Program-made: the position numbers and the translations under genes
Part shown: piece by piece, positions 1 through 9,402 of the stretch
Layout: the number at the start of each line of letters is the position of its first letter
How positions within the stretch are numbered: position 1 is the first letter of the stretch
Assembly (NCBI GenBank): GCA_903884185.1
Contig: CAISDV010000122.1
Location: forward strand, 62,001-126,000
DNA: 64,000 nucleotides
DNA from: an uncultured Chitinophagaceae bacterium
Lineage (GTDB): Bacteria; Bacteroidota; Bacteroidia; Chitinophagales; Chitinophagaceae
Direction of reading: 5' to 3'
The notes under the pieces: generated by a model
The model's input: only the letters and a program-made list of their open reading frames with translations
Told to the model about the DNA's origin: nothing
Database searches by the model: none

Positions 1-27
1 TTGTAAACACGCTGGTATTCTCTTTTA

Positions 28-414
28 GTGCATGTATCTTTAAAAAATATGCAAGCCTTATACAACCACGGCGGGGAATTGATCGCTTACCACCATCAAA
101 ATATGTTGCTTCATCCATATGATTTAGAGGTGTTAGGTCTTGTCCTTGGAAATTGCGTATTTGACCGGCAGGCCAGGATACTTGGCAAATTGGTGCATCA
201 AAAAATATACAATCTTTCAGGTGAAGTACTGGCCCGTCAATCTGATTCACCTGGTCCGCTACCCGAAAAATTTTCTGAGGATCATTGCGTCCAGCAAGCC
301 TGGCAAATACTTACAATGATCAAAGACCATAATTGCCCATGGGTCACTACCAGGGATACCTGGTCACGCGATTCCCTCGCGGGTTATTTGTACACACAGG
401 CTATGATCTATTAG
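28..414 (+). CDS. Conserved-looking hypothetical protein
   Basis: I do not recognise a named family. The 128-residue product has no signal peptide and no membrane segment, so it is probably cytosolic. It has a striking NHGGELIAYHH stretch at residues 13-23 and several Trp and Cys residues in the C-terminal half. The start may be GTG at 28 or ATG at 49; an in-frame TAA at 4-6 prevents a longer protein, so the gene is complete. Its stop overlaps the end of the convergent phosphodiesterase gene by four bases, so the two genes share no room for a separate terminator. Function unknown. Confidence 0.55.
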   Translation: MHVSLKNMQALYNHGGELIAYHHQNMLLHPYDLEVLGLVLGNCVFDRQARILGKLVHQKIYNLSGEVLARQSDSPGPLPEKFSEDHCVQQAWQILTMIKDHNCPWVTTRDTWSRDSLAGYLYTQAMIY

Positions 415-1976
415 CGAAGAGTGGTATCGGCAACTCTTGTAACCGTTGAATAATCTACATACTTATATTTTCCAAGAATGGTTCTTGCTACTTTCAAAGT
501 GTAAGTACCTCCGGGATATTTAGCAGTAGCTGTTATGGTTTCTTTTTTTGCTGTCATTGGAATTTCCCTGTTTTTCTCATTCAACAATTCATTCATCACT
601 CTTCCGTCCATCGTTGTGGGGACAGTCAAATGATGAATATGCAAAATTGTTGGAGCAATATCAACATTAGAAGTTGGCAATTCACTTTCTATTGCTTTTT
701 TAAAACTGGGTCCCGCTGCAAGCAGTGCAATATGCACTTCATAATAACTGAATCCCCCGTGCGATGCAACTCCCCTGCTGAAGGCATTGCCGGGATAACC
801 CAGCTTGTCTTTGCTGTCGTCCCATTCCCCATGAGTAATGATATCAGGCGCACGGTCGGGGTGATTGAGGTGTATGGCATCAAATGAAACTGTGCCTTCT
901 ACAAAACCCTTTGTATCACCGGGTTTCAGCGCTTTGGTGAAAATACCGCCAATGCCTTCCTGTGCCTGGAATGCTGCCACTACTTTCCTGATCAATTCTT
1001 CATCATGGCCTTTTACATAGATGCCCCCGCCAATAAAAGCAACATCATCACTTTCCCTGTCTTTCTTTAACCCCTTGCTGATCAAAAGTTCTGAAGCGCC
1101 AATATGTGTTTGTCCGTTGTGCGAAATAAATCCATGATCTGCAGATACGATGATGTTGAAATTGTTTGTTAGATGTTTTTCTTCGAGGTATGCAATGATC
1201 CTTCCAAATTGTTCATCCACAGATTTAATTGCAGCCATCGTTGTTGGAACGCCTACTCCATCGGTATGTTCAGTAGCATCGGGATCAGAGAACCAGATAG
1301 TGCTTACGAGCGGGCCATCCAGTGTTAATCCATATTTCATTAATGCATCGGTGATCCATTTATGTTGACCTGAGTTGGGAGAAGCCACCGGTGGTATGGG
1401 GCCGATCTCTTTTTCAAGTTCCGGTCTTAAACTGGCAGGCAATATTAAACTGGTATTGATAATAGCGCCACCGCTTACTTTATGATTCTGCAATAAAGCC
1501 TGCCCCGAAGTGCCTGAACTGAATACCATCATTTTATATCCTCGCTGTTGAAGTAGTTCACCCATTGTAATTGTAGTAAGCAAATGCCCATCAGTAGCTT
1601 CACTGATTTTGTCGAGTTCGGATGATTCTGCCGTGTTCAATGCTTTCTTTTTATCTACCTGCGGGAAGTAAACAAAATTATTCATCAGGCCATGAGTGGC
1701 AGGATAACTTCCGGTTGATAAGGAAGATGAATTGACCCTGGTAACCGTTGGAAAAATACTATGGTGCTGCTTTCCATAGCAGGCACGTTTACTAAATGCA
1801 TATAAATTGGGCATCGCTTCCGGCGTGATATAATCGGGCCGCAGGCCATCAAAAAATACAACAAGCGTCCTGATATCTTTATCAGCAGGCTTAGGTTGTG
1901 CTATGATGTTACCGGCAAAGAATTGAATGCCGCATATCACTACTAGAAGGCTCTTGGTTTTGTATAACATATTCAT
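411..1976 (-). CDS. Secreted type I phosphodiesterase / nucleotide pyrophosphatase (alkaline phosphatase superfamily)
   Basis: Predicted to hydrolyse phosphodiester or phosphomonoester bonds outside the cytoplasm with two metal ions. A signal peptide covers about residues 1-26. Family landmarks are present: Asp43 in FFDGLRPD, the nucleophile region FPTVTRVN (Thr79 aligns with the nucleophilic Thr of nucleotide pyrophosphatases), Asp233 and His237 in DPDATEHTDG, Asp280-His281 in SADHGF, and a C-terminal SHGGF His. At 521 residues it is somewhat longer than the catalytic core because of a C-terminal extension with a TYTLKV-like strand. It is the last gene of a minus-strand run with SusC and SusD, 27 bases after susD, so its substrate is probably linked to what that porin imports. 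Substrate not determinable from sequence. Confidence 0.85.
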   Translation of the reverse strand: MNMLYKTKSLLVVICGIQFFAGNIIAQPKPADKDIRTLVVFFDGLRPDYITPEAMPNLYAFSKRACYGKQHHSIFPTVTRVNSSSLSTGSYPATHGLMNNFVYFPQVDKKKALNTAESSELDKISEATDGHLLTTITMGELLQQRGYKMMVFSSGTSGQALLQNHKVSGGAIINTSLILPASLRPELEKEIGPIPPVASPNSGQHKWITDALMKYGLTLDGPLVSTIWFSDPDATEHTDGVGVPTTMAAIKSVDEQFGRIIAYLEEKHLTNNFNIIVSADHGFISHNGQTHIGASELLISKGLKKDRESDDVAFIGGGIYVKGHDEELIRKVVAAFQAQEGIGGIFTKALKPGDTKGFVEGTVSFDAIHLNHPDRAPDIITHGEWDDSKDKLGYPGNAFSRGVASHGGFSYYEVHIALLAAGPSFKKAIESELPTSNVDIAPTILHIHHLTVPTTMDGRVMNELLNEKNREIPMTAKKETITATAKYPGGTYTLKVARTILGKYKYVDYSTVTRVADTTLR

Positions 1977-2003
1977 TTGCTGGATGATTTACAATAACAC
2001 GTA

Positions 2004-3536
2004 CTAATAGCCCGGGTTCTGATACATTTTTACAGGGTCTAATCTTGTTTCAGTTAATGGAATCGGAAAATAGTAATCCTTGGTGGTGCAATTGGTCAAT
2101 GGTGAATTATCATAGTTGGCCTGGCTTTTTGACTGGATATAAGTCACCAATTCGGTAGGTGAAAAAAATCGTACAAGGTCATGCCAGCGATGGTGTTCAA
2201 ATGCCAGCTCCACACGCCTTTCATGTAATATAGCCAGTTTAAGCGTAGGATATTTTGCTGTATAAGCTGTATTGGTTTGCATCACTGCATAAGAAGGCAT
2301 CCCTGCCCTGGTGCGTGTCATATTCAGGTATTGAATGGCAGAAGTGTTATCATTCAGGTACATGGATACTTCAGCAAGATTGAGAATGATATCAGCATAC
2401 CGCATGAGGATAAAATCATTACCGCCATAACCTAATGTTCCTGCTGTTGCGGTTACATCCCTGAACTTGGTAATAAAATATGCCTGTACGGCAGTATTGG
2501 CAGCATACTTAATAGAATAATTGGTACGGATATCACCTGTTTCATAGTCATTCAGAAGATCTTTTGTAAGTGTTCCTCCGGCGCCTGTTGAAACCACTTG
2601 CGAGTTAATGGTTTCTCCCTTTGCCTGGTTACCCCTTGCGAGTGAAGAACTGTATGTAGGGTCGCCACCAAGATACACGATCTGCCAGATGATCTCCGGA
2701 CAAGTTGCCTTTTTGGTAACATCAAATACATCTGCATAAGGCACATCAGATAAATTATTAAACGTACGCTGATTATAACAAGCAGTTAAATAGGTCTTGG
2801 CATTGGCAAAATTTGCTGCTGCTGTAGAAGCATCCAAAGTAGCGCCCATGGTAAGATAGACCTGCCCCAATAAACCATTCGCAGCCTGCAAAGAAACCCT
2901 TCCTTTATTGGCAGCAGTTTGCACAACAGGTAGGTTGCTTGCAATGGCATCTTTCAGATCCTGTACTATCTGTGCGTAAACCTTATCTCTTGTTACACGA
3001 AAAGTATATGCCGCCACCTGGTCTGCACTCGATTGGGTATTTGTTACTACCGGCACATCACCAAATTCCCTAACTAAATTAAAATACATAAACGCCCTGA
3101 CGAATTTCATCTCTGCTTTGTATAATGTTTTAGTACTGTCGCTCGCAAACTTGATATTATCTATTACAGACAATACCTGATTTGCGCGGGAGATGGGCGT
3201 ATATAATGCTGTCCAGTGACTATAGAGATAAGTATTACTTGGCACTAATGAAAACGCAGTGAATTGAAACGGCTCTCCATTATTTGATTGGTTATCTGTG
3301 GTATTTACATCATCAGAACGGTCGTCCGTCCATGTCTGCGCGCCTTCCCCAACGCAATTGGAACTGCGTAATGACTGGTAGGTTCCATACACAGCCAATG
3401 CCACATCTCCTTCTGTCTGAAAATTTTGTGCAACAGAAATGGCATTGGGCGATACCTGTTCAAGAAAACTTTTCTGACAGGAGCTCAAAATAGCTACTGA
3501 GAAAAATGTTGCTATGATAATAATTTTATTTTTCAT
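2004..3536 (-). CDS. SusD/RagB-family outer-membrane substrate-binding lipoprotein
   Basis: Surface lipoprotein that captures substrate as lid of a SusC-type TonB-dependent porin. A lipobox ends at Cys20 (AILSSC), followed by the usual SusD N-terminal TPR-like region and a C-terminal SusD domain with RxGMPSYAV-like and HERRVELAFEHHRWHDLVRF segments (the latter typical of RagB/SusD near residue 445). The protein ends in YQNPGY, the usual end of this family. Length 510 residues is normal. It follows susC by 24 bases on the same strand, so they are certainly co-transcribed. Substrate class cannot be read from the sequence; the flanking phosphoesterases suggest a phosphorylated compound. Confidence 0.93.
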   Translation of the reverse strand: MKNKIIIIATFFSVAILSSCQKSFLEQVSPNAISVAQNFQTEGDVALAVYGTYQSLRSSNCVGEGAQTWTDDRSDDVNTTDNQSNNGEPFQFTAFSLVPSNTYLYSHWTALYTPISRANQVLSVIDNIKFASDSTKTLYKAEMKFVRAFMYFNLVREFGDVPVVTNTQSSADQVAAYTFRVTRDKVYAQIVQDLKDAIASNLPVVQTAANKGRVSLQAANGLLGQVYLTMGATLDASTAAANFANAKTYLTACYNQRTFNNLSDVPYADVFDVTKKATCPEIIWQIVYLGGDPTYSSSLARGNQAKGETINSQVVSTGAGGTLTKDLLNDYETGDIRTNYSIKYAANTAVQAYFITKFRDVTATAGTLGYGGNDFILMRYADIILNLAEVSMYLNDNTSAIQYLNMTRTRAGMPSYAVMQTNTAYTAKYPTLKLAILHERRVELAFEHHRWHDLVRFFSPTELVTYIQSKSQANYDNSPLTNCTTKDYYFPIPLTETRLDPVKMYQNPGY

Positions 3537-3560
3537 GATTGTGTTTTAAAATGGTGATAA

Positions 3561-6500
3561 TTAAAAGGAAATTTTAGCGCCTACGTTAAATGCACGTACC
3601 AATGGATATTTACCATAGTCAACACCCGGTGTAAGGTTGCTGCCATTATTATAATCCACTTCAGGATTATACCCTAAGTAATTGGTGATGGTGAAAAGAT
3701 TATCTATACCCGCGTATACCCTGATACCGCTGAACCCTAATTTCCTGACTGCTGCCGACATAGGAACATTACAACCCAAACTGATATTGGTGCACCTGAA
3801 ATAAGTACCGTCCTGGATATAATAATCTGATAAACGGGAACTGTTACTTTGTGTACCACCGCGTGATGCCCTGTAATCATGCCCATTGCCGGGCTCAGAT
3901 TCGTTGCGGTAACGGTTTGCAAGAAGTGCATAATTATTTCCTGATCCTTCCATGTTCCTGATATAATAATCCTGCCCATCTATGATCTGGTTTCCATAAG
4001 AACCATTAAAAGAAGCGCTCAGGTCTAATATTTTATAACTAAAGTTTAGATTGAATCCATAAGTAAATTTTGCATAAGGCGTACCTATCACACCTTTATC
4101 CGCTTCATTCACAATACCATCTCCATTCATGTCTTTAAAATAAATGTCACCTGGATTGAGTGGTGTACTTGAATAACCAATTGAGCGTGCCGGCCCTCTT
4201 AACTTATAACCTGCCGGAAAAGTATTGTTAGATAATAATGCTGCATTATCTAAAGCAATATTTGCCATATCAGACTGACGCACCATACCTGCTACTTTTA
4301 AACCATAAAACATTCCAATAGGCTGGCCTTCTTGCGTGATATGTGTGGTGTATGACCTCTCGGCACCTGCTACTGTAATGGCACTTGCTCCACCTAAACT
4401 TTTCACTTCATTTTTATTGGCTGTGATATTGGCGCTTAGGTTGAATGCAAAATCATGTTTGTTGATGACCTTTGCATCTACCTGCAGATCGAAGCCCTGG
4501 TTCCTGATGTCTGAATTTTTTAAATTGGTAAGAACGGAAGTGGAACCTGATAATGCTGAAATGTTTTCGCTGTATAAAAGATTAAACGATTTACTAATGT
4601 AGTAGTTGGCAATAATTCCCAACCTTCCATTGAACAAACTAATGTCGGCACCAATATTATATTGCGAGGTCGATTCCCATCCAAGGTTGGCATCTTTAAT
4701 ACTACCCGGGGCTGTGGTGGTATAAATAGTACCGGGGCTGCCTAATACAGTACCACCCGGATTGGAGATTAATTGTTCATACCCATAATTCCCAATATTA
4801 TTATTACCACTCAAACCCCAGCTCGCACGAAGTCTTAAAGTTGATTTTTTCCCTAACCAGTCATGGTAAAAAGATTCATTAGATACTGTCCATCCCCCTG
4901 CAACAGATGGGAATGTGCCCCATCGATTGGAAGGGCCAAAACGTGAAGAACCATCTGCACGGATAGAGCCTGAGAAAAAATACCTGTTGTTATATGTGTA
5001 GATCACGCGGGCCAGGTAAGAAACAAGTGTAGTGGTAGATTTACCCGTATTGGAGTTGATATAAAAATTGGATGCATTGGCGCCACGTGCTGTTATTTCC
5101 TGCACGATATCATTACTAAAACCATTTGCACCCACGCTTAGAACATCAGTAGTGGTTTGCTGCGCAGTATAACCTGCAATGGCATCTACTTTATGCTTGC
5201 CAAATTGTTTTTTATAATTGAGGGTGAACTCAGCCAGTTGGTCCAGGTTATTAATTGTCTGTGCCGAAGCATTGGCTGCAGCAATGGCCTGGGCCGATCC
5301 GGGTGGATTGGTACCACTGCTTAAGTTGGTTGGATAATAATACTCATACTTTTCATTGTATGTCTGTAAGCCGATGTTTACTTTGGCCGATAAACTTGGG
5401 ATCAACTGGTAAGTTGCGTTGGCATTGTATGTACCTCTTAAACCTGTGCGGGTGATCTTTACACGTTGTGCCAAAGCAACAGGATTTTCGATTGCTTGAA
5501 AACTGTAAGCGTATCCGTCTGTTTGCTGGGATGCCTGCCCAAGTTGCAGCGAACCATCCGTGTTATATTCAGGGAAGAATGGCATATATACCAGTGCTGC
5601 CAGGATAGCGCCGTGATCAAAGCGGCCTTCTTCTACTTCGCGGTTAGTGTTGGATGTAACAGCTACGTTAGCGCTCACTTTTAATTTGGGGCTCACATCT
5701 CCATCAATATTTGCCCTGAAATTGATACGCTTTACAGAAGTGGGGTCCAAGATACCGGGCTCATCCATGTAGCCTCCGCTGATCGCATATCTAAGGCCTT
5801 CCTTTCCACCTGAGAAAGAAAGGTTATGGCGTTGCACAAATACATTTTTATATAATGCATCCTGCCAGTCGGTATTGTATTGTGGTGTAATGAGTTTCTG
5901 TGAAGGAAAATCATACAATGATTTCAATATATTACTTGAAGTGCCTCCGCCTTTTGCAGTGCGGGTTGCATTGTCATCAGAATAAAAAGCATCGCTCCAG
6001 GCAACACCCTTTGCTACCAAAACATCATGATAATTATTATTGCGGCCATCAATAAAGAGTTGTGCAAACTGCGTGGCATTCATCATGTCAACTTTATGTG
6101 CCAGTTGATTCATGCCCACCTGGTAATCATATTCAAATTTTCCTTTCCCTGCTTTGCCCCGTTTAGTTGTAATGATCACTACTCCGCCTGATGCGCGCGA
6201 ACCATAGATCGCAGCAGAAGCTGCATCTTTTAGAATTTCTATCGACTCAATATCTTCCGGGTTTACAAAAATATCGTTACCCGCTGTGTTAGGATTATAG
6301 CCGTTAGTACCGTTGGTAGAATTGCCCGGGCCGGAACTCACATTACCACCCACTGCATAACCATCTATTACATATAATGGTTCTGAACTCGCGTTAATAG
6401 AGCCGATACCACGTACCCTGATCTTTGTGCCCGAATAAGGCGCCCCACTCACCTGTGATACCTGTACTCCTGCTACTTTGCCAACCATTGCCTGGCTGAT

Positions 6501-6950
6501 AGTAGGTGTAGAAAGATTTAGCTCTTTTGATCTCACACTGGAGATAGCGCCTGTAACATCACTTTTCCTCAATCGCTGGTAACCAACAGATACTTCTTCC
6601 AGTATTGCCACATCTTCTTTCAGTTTGATATTGATGGCTGACTTTGCAGCTGCTTCCTGCTCGATAAAACCTGTTGAAGAAAACACCAGGGTGCTACCTT
6701 CCTCAGCTTCCAAAGTATAATGCCCGTTTATATCAGTGACCGTTCCTTTCTTAGTATTTTTTATGGTAACGCTTACACCGCTGACCGGCTGACCGGCTTC
6801 ATTTGTTACATTGCCTGATACTTTTATCAAAGCGGCAAAGGCATAAAAATGATTGTTGGCTTCGGCACGATCTGCTGTTGTTACAGCTATCAAACTACTG
6901 GCGAGAAGCAGCGTGCATAGTTTCCGAAAAAGTAAAAATTTTGGTTGCAT
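3561..6950 (-). CDS. SusC/RagA-family TonB-dependent outer-membrane porin
   Basis: Energised outer-membrane importer that pairs with the SusD protein encoded just downstream. Signal peptide about residues 1-31, then a carboxypeptidase-regulatory-like beta domain (about 43-120, with VSGNVTNEAGQPVSGVSVTI), the SusC signature region SVGYQRLRKSDVTGAISSV, a plug domain with the YVIDGYAVGG and IYGSRASGGVVIITTKRG motifs, and a long beta-barrel ending in the usual terminal Phe (GAKISF). No extra STN signalling domain is visible at the N terminus and no sigma/anti-sigma pair lies beside it, so trans-envelope signalling control is unlikely. At 1129 residues it is full length. Confidence 0.95.
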   Translation of the reverse strand: MQPKFLLFRKLCTLLLASSLIAVTTADRAEANNHFYAFAALIKVSGNVTNEAGQPVSGVSVTIKNTKKGTVTDINGHYTLEAEEGSTLVFSSTGFIEQEAAAKSAINIKLKEDVAILEEVSVGYQRLRKSDVTGAISSVRSKELNLSTPTISQAMVGKVAGVQVSQVSGAPYSGTKIRVRGIGSINASSEPLYVIDGYAVGGNVSSGPGNSTNGTNGYNPNTAGNDIFVNPEDIESIEILKDAASAAIYGSRASGGVVIITTKRGKAGKGKFEYDYQVGMNQLAHKVDMMNATQFAQLFIDGRNNNYHDVLVAKGVAWSDAFYSDDNATRTAKGGGTSSNILKSLYDFPSQKLITPQYNTDWQDALYKNVFVQRHNLSFSGGKEGLRYAISGGYMDEPGILDPTSVKRINFRANIDGDVSPKLKVSANVAVTSNTNREVEEGRFDHGAILAALVYMPFFPEYNTDGSLQLGQASQQTDGYAYSFQAIENPVALAQRVKITRTGLRGTYNANATYQLIPSLSAKVNIGLQTYNEKYEYYYPTNLSSGTNPPGSAQAIAAANASAQTINNLDQLAEFTLNYKKQFGKHKVDAIAGYTAQQTTTDVLSVGANGFSNDIVQEITARGANASNFYINSNTGKSTTTLVSYLARVIYTYNNRYFFSGSIRADGSSRFGPSNRWGTFPSVAGGWTVSNESFYHDWLGKKSTLRLRASWGLSGNNNIGNYGYEQLISNPGGTVLGSPGTIYTTTAPGSIKDANLGWESTSQYNIGADISLFNGRLGIIANYYISKSFNLLYSENISALSGSTSVLTNLKNSDIRNQGFDLQVDAKVINKHDFAFNLSANITANKNEVKSLGGASAITVAGAERSYTTHITQEGQPIGMFYGLKVAGMVRQSDMANIALDNAALLSNNTFPAGYKLRGPARSIGYSSTPLNPGDIYFKDMNGDGIVNEADKGVIGTPYAKFTYGFNLNFSYKILDLSASFNGSYGNQIIDGQDYYIRNMEGSGNNYALLANRYRNESEPGNGHDYRASRGGTQSNSSRLSDYYIQDGTYFRCTNISLGCNVPMSAAVRKLGFSGIRVYAGIDNLFTITNYLGYNPEVDYNNGSNLTPGVDYGKYPLVRAFNVGAKISF

Positions 6951-6989
6951 ACGTTTTGGTTTTAGTTGTTAGTTTGTTTCATCAATATT

Positions 6990-7859
6990 TTACCAATGAA
7001 TATTCATCATATTCACATTGTTTCTTCTTGAAGAGGTAACGGCTATCCCCTTTGTATCGCTGTCTAAAAAGGCAAAGCCTTCCAGTTCATCAGCCCTGTC
7101 TATGTCCACTACTTTTATTACCTGCTGGCTGCCAGCTTCTATAGATTTAGCGAGGTCCACATATGTAAACCGCCACTTTCTTCCTTCAATTTGATTTTGG
7201 ATCAATACGAGAATTCCTTTTGCTGCGATCCAGTTCAGGTTTTGCACCCAGGGTGTGCAGGTAAATTTTTTATAGAGCACGCCTTTGTCGGTTGTCTTTT
7301 TTGCTTTTTGTAGTAGTGCAGGATCATAGAGCCTTACTTCATTTGCTTTACCGCCATAATCCGCAGTGGCTACATACCATTTGTTTTTATATTGTACATA
7401 TTCGGGCCTGGTGCCTTGTACACATGTATCATCATCAATAGTATTGATCAGGTTCCCATCTAATTTGCCAGTGCGCTGCAGGCCTTTCCAGTCAATACAA
7501 TAAATAACTGCTCTCCATAAAGTGCCTTCCTTATTCAGGCGGATACTGTTACCCATGAACACCTGGTTCTTTCCGTTATAAGCTATACCCGTTGGGTGAT
7601 TGATCACATCAGTATCATTGAGTGTGAGTTTCATTTCTTTATGCTGGTAAACAAGGCTGTCGCCATCGAGTTTGTATTCTCTTATCATTCCCACTTCCCT
7701 GTCGCCATACAAAAAGATCCTTCCGTTCTGATAAGATATTCCCTGGCAGGCGCCAAGAGAATCAACATTGAATGAGTGATTGATATTCATATCCACTTCC
7801 TTAGTAAAAGAAAATGACATAAAAACCAATAAGAGGAGAACAGCTATAAGTGTTTTCAT
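6990..7859 (-). CDS. Secreted hypothetical protein, probable beta-propeller
   Basis: The 289-residue protein starts with a clear signal peptide (about residues 1-19) and is then built from repeated short beta segments such as GISYQNGRIFLYGD, PTGIAYNGKNQVFMGN, YVQYKNKWYVATADYGG and ELEGFAFLDSDTKGIAV. This pattern resembles propeller proteins, including the esterase-like domain related to phytase-type propellers, but I cannot assign a family with confidence. It lies between the YdcF-like gene (20 bases downstream of it) and susC on the same strand, so it is likely part of the SusCD operon and periplasmic or surface exposed. A role in handling the imported substrate is an inference from position only. 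Confidence 0.7.
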   Translation of the reverse strand: MKTLIAVLLLLVFMSFSFTKEVDMNINHSFNVDSLGACQGISYQNGRIFLYGDREVGMIREYKLDGDSLVYQHKEMKLTLNDTDVINHPTGIAYNGKNQVFMGNSIRLNKEGTLWRAVIYCIDWKGLQRTGKLDGNLINTIDDDTCVQGTRPEYVQYKNKWYVATADYGGKANEVRLYDPALLQKAKKTTDKGVLYKKFTCTPWVQNLNWIAAKGILVLIQNQIEGRKWRFTYVDLAKSIEAGSQQVIKVVDIDRADELEGFAFLDSDTKGIAVTSSRRNNVNMMNIHW

Positions 7860-7879
7860 GATAGTTTGATTTAGGTGTA

Positions 7880-9160
7880 TTATGGATCAAGTGGCTCCAG
7901 TGGATTGATCTGCAGCGATGCGATCAAAGGATAAAACTCTACTTCAGTAACCGACAAACGTTTACCCACTTTAAAAGGCGTAGTATTAAATTCTTTTAAG
8001 CATCGCGCCGCTAACGTAGTTTCAATAGAAAGGCTTTGCCCGCGAGAGGTAGAAGTAAGCGCCGCTTTATTAAAAGGCATTCCATACCTGTATATCAACC
8101 TTGCACCGTTGCGGAGATTAGTAGTGGTATGCCTTGCGTGCGGATCCATGATCACAGCATTCTCAGGTACCTTCATTTTTTCCACCAGGTATTTTTTCAT
8201 TTCATACGCTTCACTATAAATGGTTTTATACGGATGCACCCGGCCACCTGAAGTAATAATAAAAGGCGCCAGGCCCTCGAAATATCGCTGTGCTGCAATG
8301 CGGCAACGCAACAGGCCTTCAGCGCTGAGAGGGACTTTCGGATCATCGGGGCCGGCACCGGGAATAAGGATGACGGAATATTTATAATTATTCCAGTTGA
8401 TCGTTTTGATCCTGTCGACAGCTGCTTTGTTCACAGTAGAAGCCATTGGCTCATAATCGGAAGCATTATATCTTTCATTCACTTCCAGGAACCGCAGGGC
8501 AGACATCATCGAAGGCAAAAAGAAAAGATTCGATCTTTTACAATCGTCTATAATAGTTTGTGTGGCAGTGAAGAGGAACTGGCTATAACCCACACCTTTA
8601 GTATTCAGGCTGCAGGAATCAATAAGCGGGTAGTTGGGTTTCTTTCCTTCGGCATATACACCAATGGTAAAATTGATACCGCCGGCATCCTGCTCCCAGG
8701 CTTTTTGCAATAATTCCTGCGGGGAGGACTCTTTATATAAGACGTAAGTTCCTGAAGCCGCGAGATGATCTTTCACAAGCGTGCCCAAAGCATTATTGGG
8801 TTGATATAATACAGTTAACCTTTCTCCCACTGCTTTGATCTCCTCATCAGAGAATTTCATTTTCCCTGTATAACAAAAAGCATCACGCTGGCAATCTTTC
8901 ATTGCAGTTGCCAGCATCTCTACCTTATTTCTTGCAATTCTTGTAAGAATAGAATCGCCCTGGATTAGTTTTTTCACTCCGGGTATTTCCTGTAACAGGG
9001 TAAGTAGGTAATAGTTCTTAGACTGAATGATACCATTGCCTGTAATGAGCCTGTATTTCTGATCCGGTTCGTTTTTCTGTGCGAATGTGCCCAGGGAAAT
9101 GGCCACAAATGCAACCAAGAGAAAGAGGTGTTTGATACGCAGTGCTTGTTTGGTGTGCAT
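7880..9160 (-). CDS. Secreted YdcF-like (DUF218) family protein
   Basis: Signal peptide about residues 1-27 (ends FAQ), a helical N-terminal half, then a DUF218/YdcF domain at about residues 255-400: VILIPGAGPDDPKVPLSAEG, FIITSGGRVHP, SEAYEMKKYLVEK, ENAVIMDPHARHTTTNLRNG and ALTSTSRGQS. In the family this Rossmann-like domain appears in envelope proteins of uncertain enzymatic role, some linked to cell-wall or S-adenosylmethionine binding. The protein (426 residues) is longer than plain YdcF because of the N-terminal half. It is the first gene of the minus-strand operon leading to susCD and the phosphodiesterase; the promoter must lie in the 242-base gap before the divergent gene at 9403. Confidence 0.8.
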   Translation of the reverse strand: MHTKQALRIKHLFLLVAFVAISLGTFAQKNEPDQKYRLITGNGIIQSKNYYLLTLLQEIPGVKKLIQGDSILTRIARNKVEMLATAMKDCQRDAFCYTGKMKFSDEEIKAVGERLTVLYQPNNALGTLVKDHLAASGTYVLYKESSPQELLQKAWEQDAGGINFTIGVYAEGKKPNYPLIDSCSLNTKGVGYSQFLFTATQTIIDDCKRSNLFFLPSMMSALRFLEVNERYNASDYEPMASTVNKAAVDRIKTINWNNYKYSVILIPGAGPDDPKVPLSAEGLLRCRIAAQRYFEGLAPFIITSGGRVHPYKTIYSEAYEMKKYLVEKMKVPENAVIMDPHARHTTTNLRNGARLIYRYGMPFNKAALTSTSRGQSLSIETTLAARCLKEFNTTPFKVGKRLSVTEVEFYPLIASLQINPLEPLDP

Positions 9161-9402
9161 ACATTTTTTTTGTGTGTTGCAAATGTTGGCTGCAATGGCG
9201 TATAAAAAAACAGCTGGTCAATCATTTAAAGATTTGATGGCAATAAAATCATCAAGAGATAATATTTTTTTTATGATGCGTTAACAATCGTGAATTATTT
9301 TTTACGGCTTTGAATACACGCGCAAGATTTTGGTAATCTTAACTTAATGCATGCTTCACGTGGAGTTGATATTGCAAAAGTTCCTTTGCAAAACCCATAC
9401 AA
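9161..9402. promoter_or_regulatory. Divergent promoter region between the SusCD-type operon and a phosphatase/sulfatase-like gene
   Basis: This 242-base, A/T-rich gap separates two divergent transcription units, so it must hold both promoters and possibly a shared operator. I could not find a convincing full Bacteroidota promoter (TTTG, about 19 bases, TAnnTTTG) on either strand. TTCCTTTGC at 9381-9389 resembles a minus-7 box for the rightward gene but would leave a very short leader and lacks a matching upstream TTTG. No clear inverted repeat was seen. Confidence 0.4.
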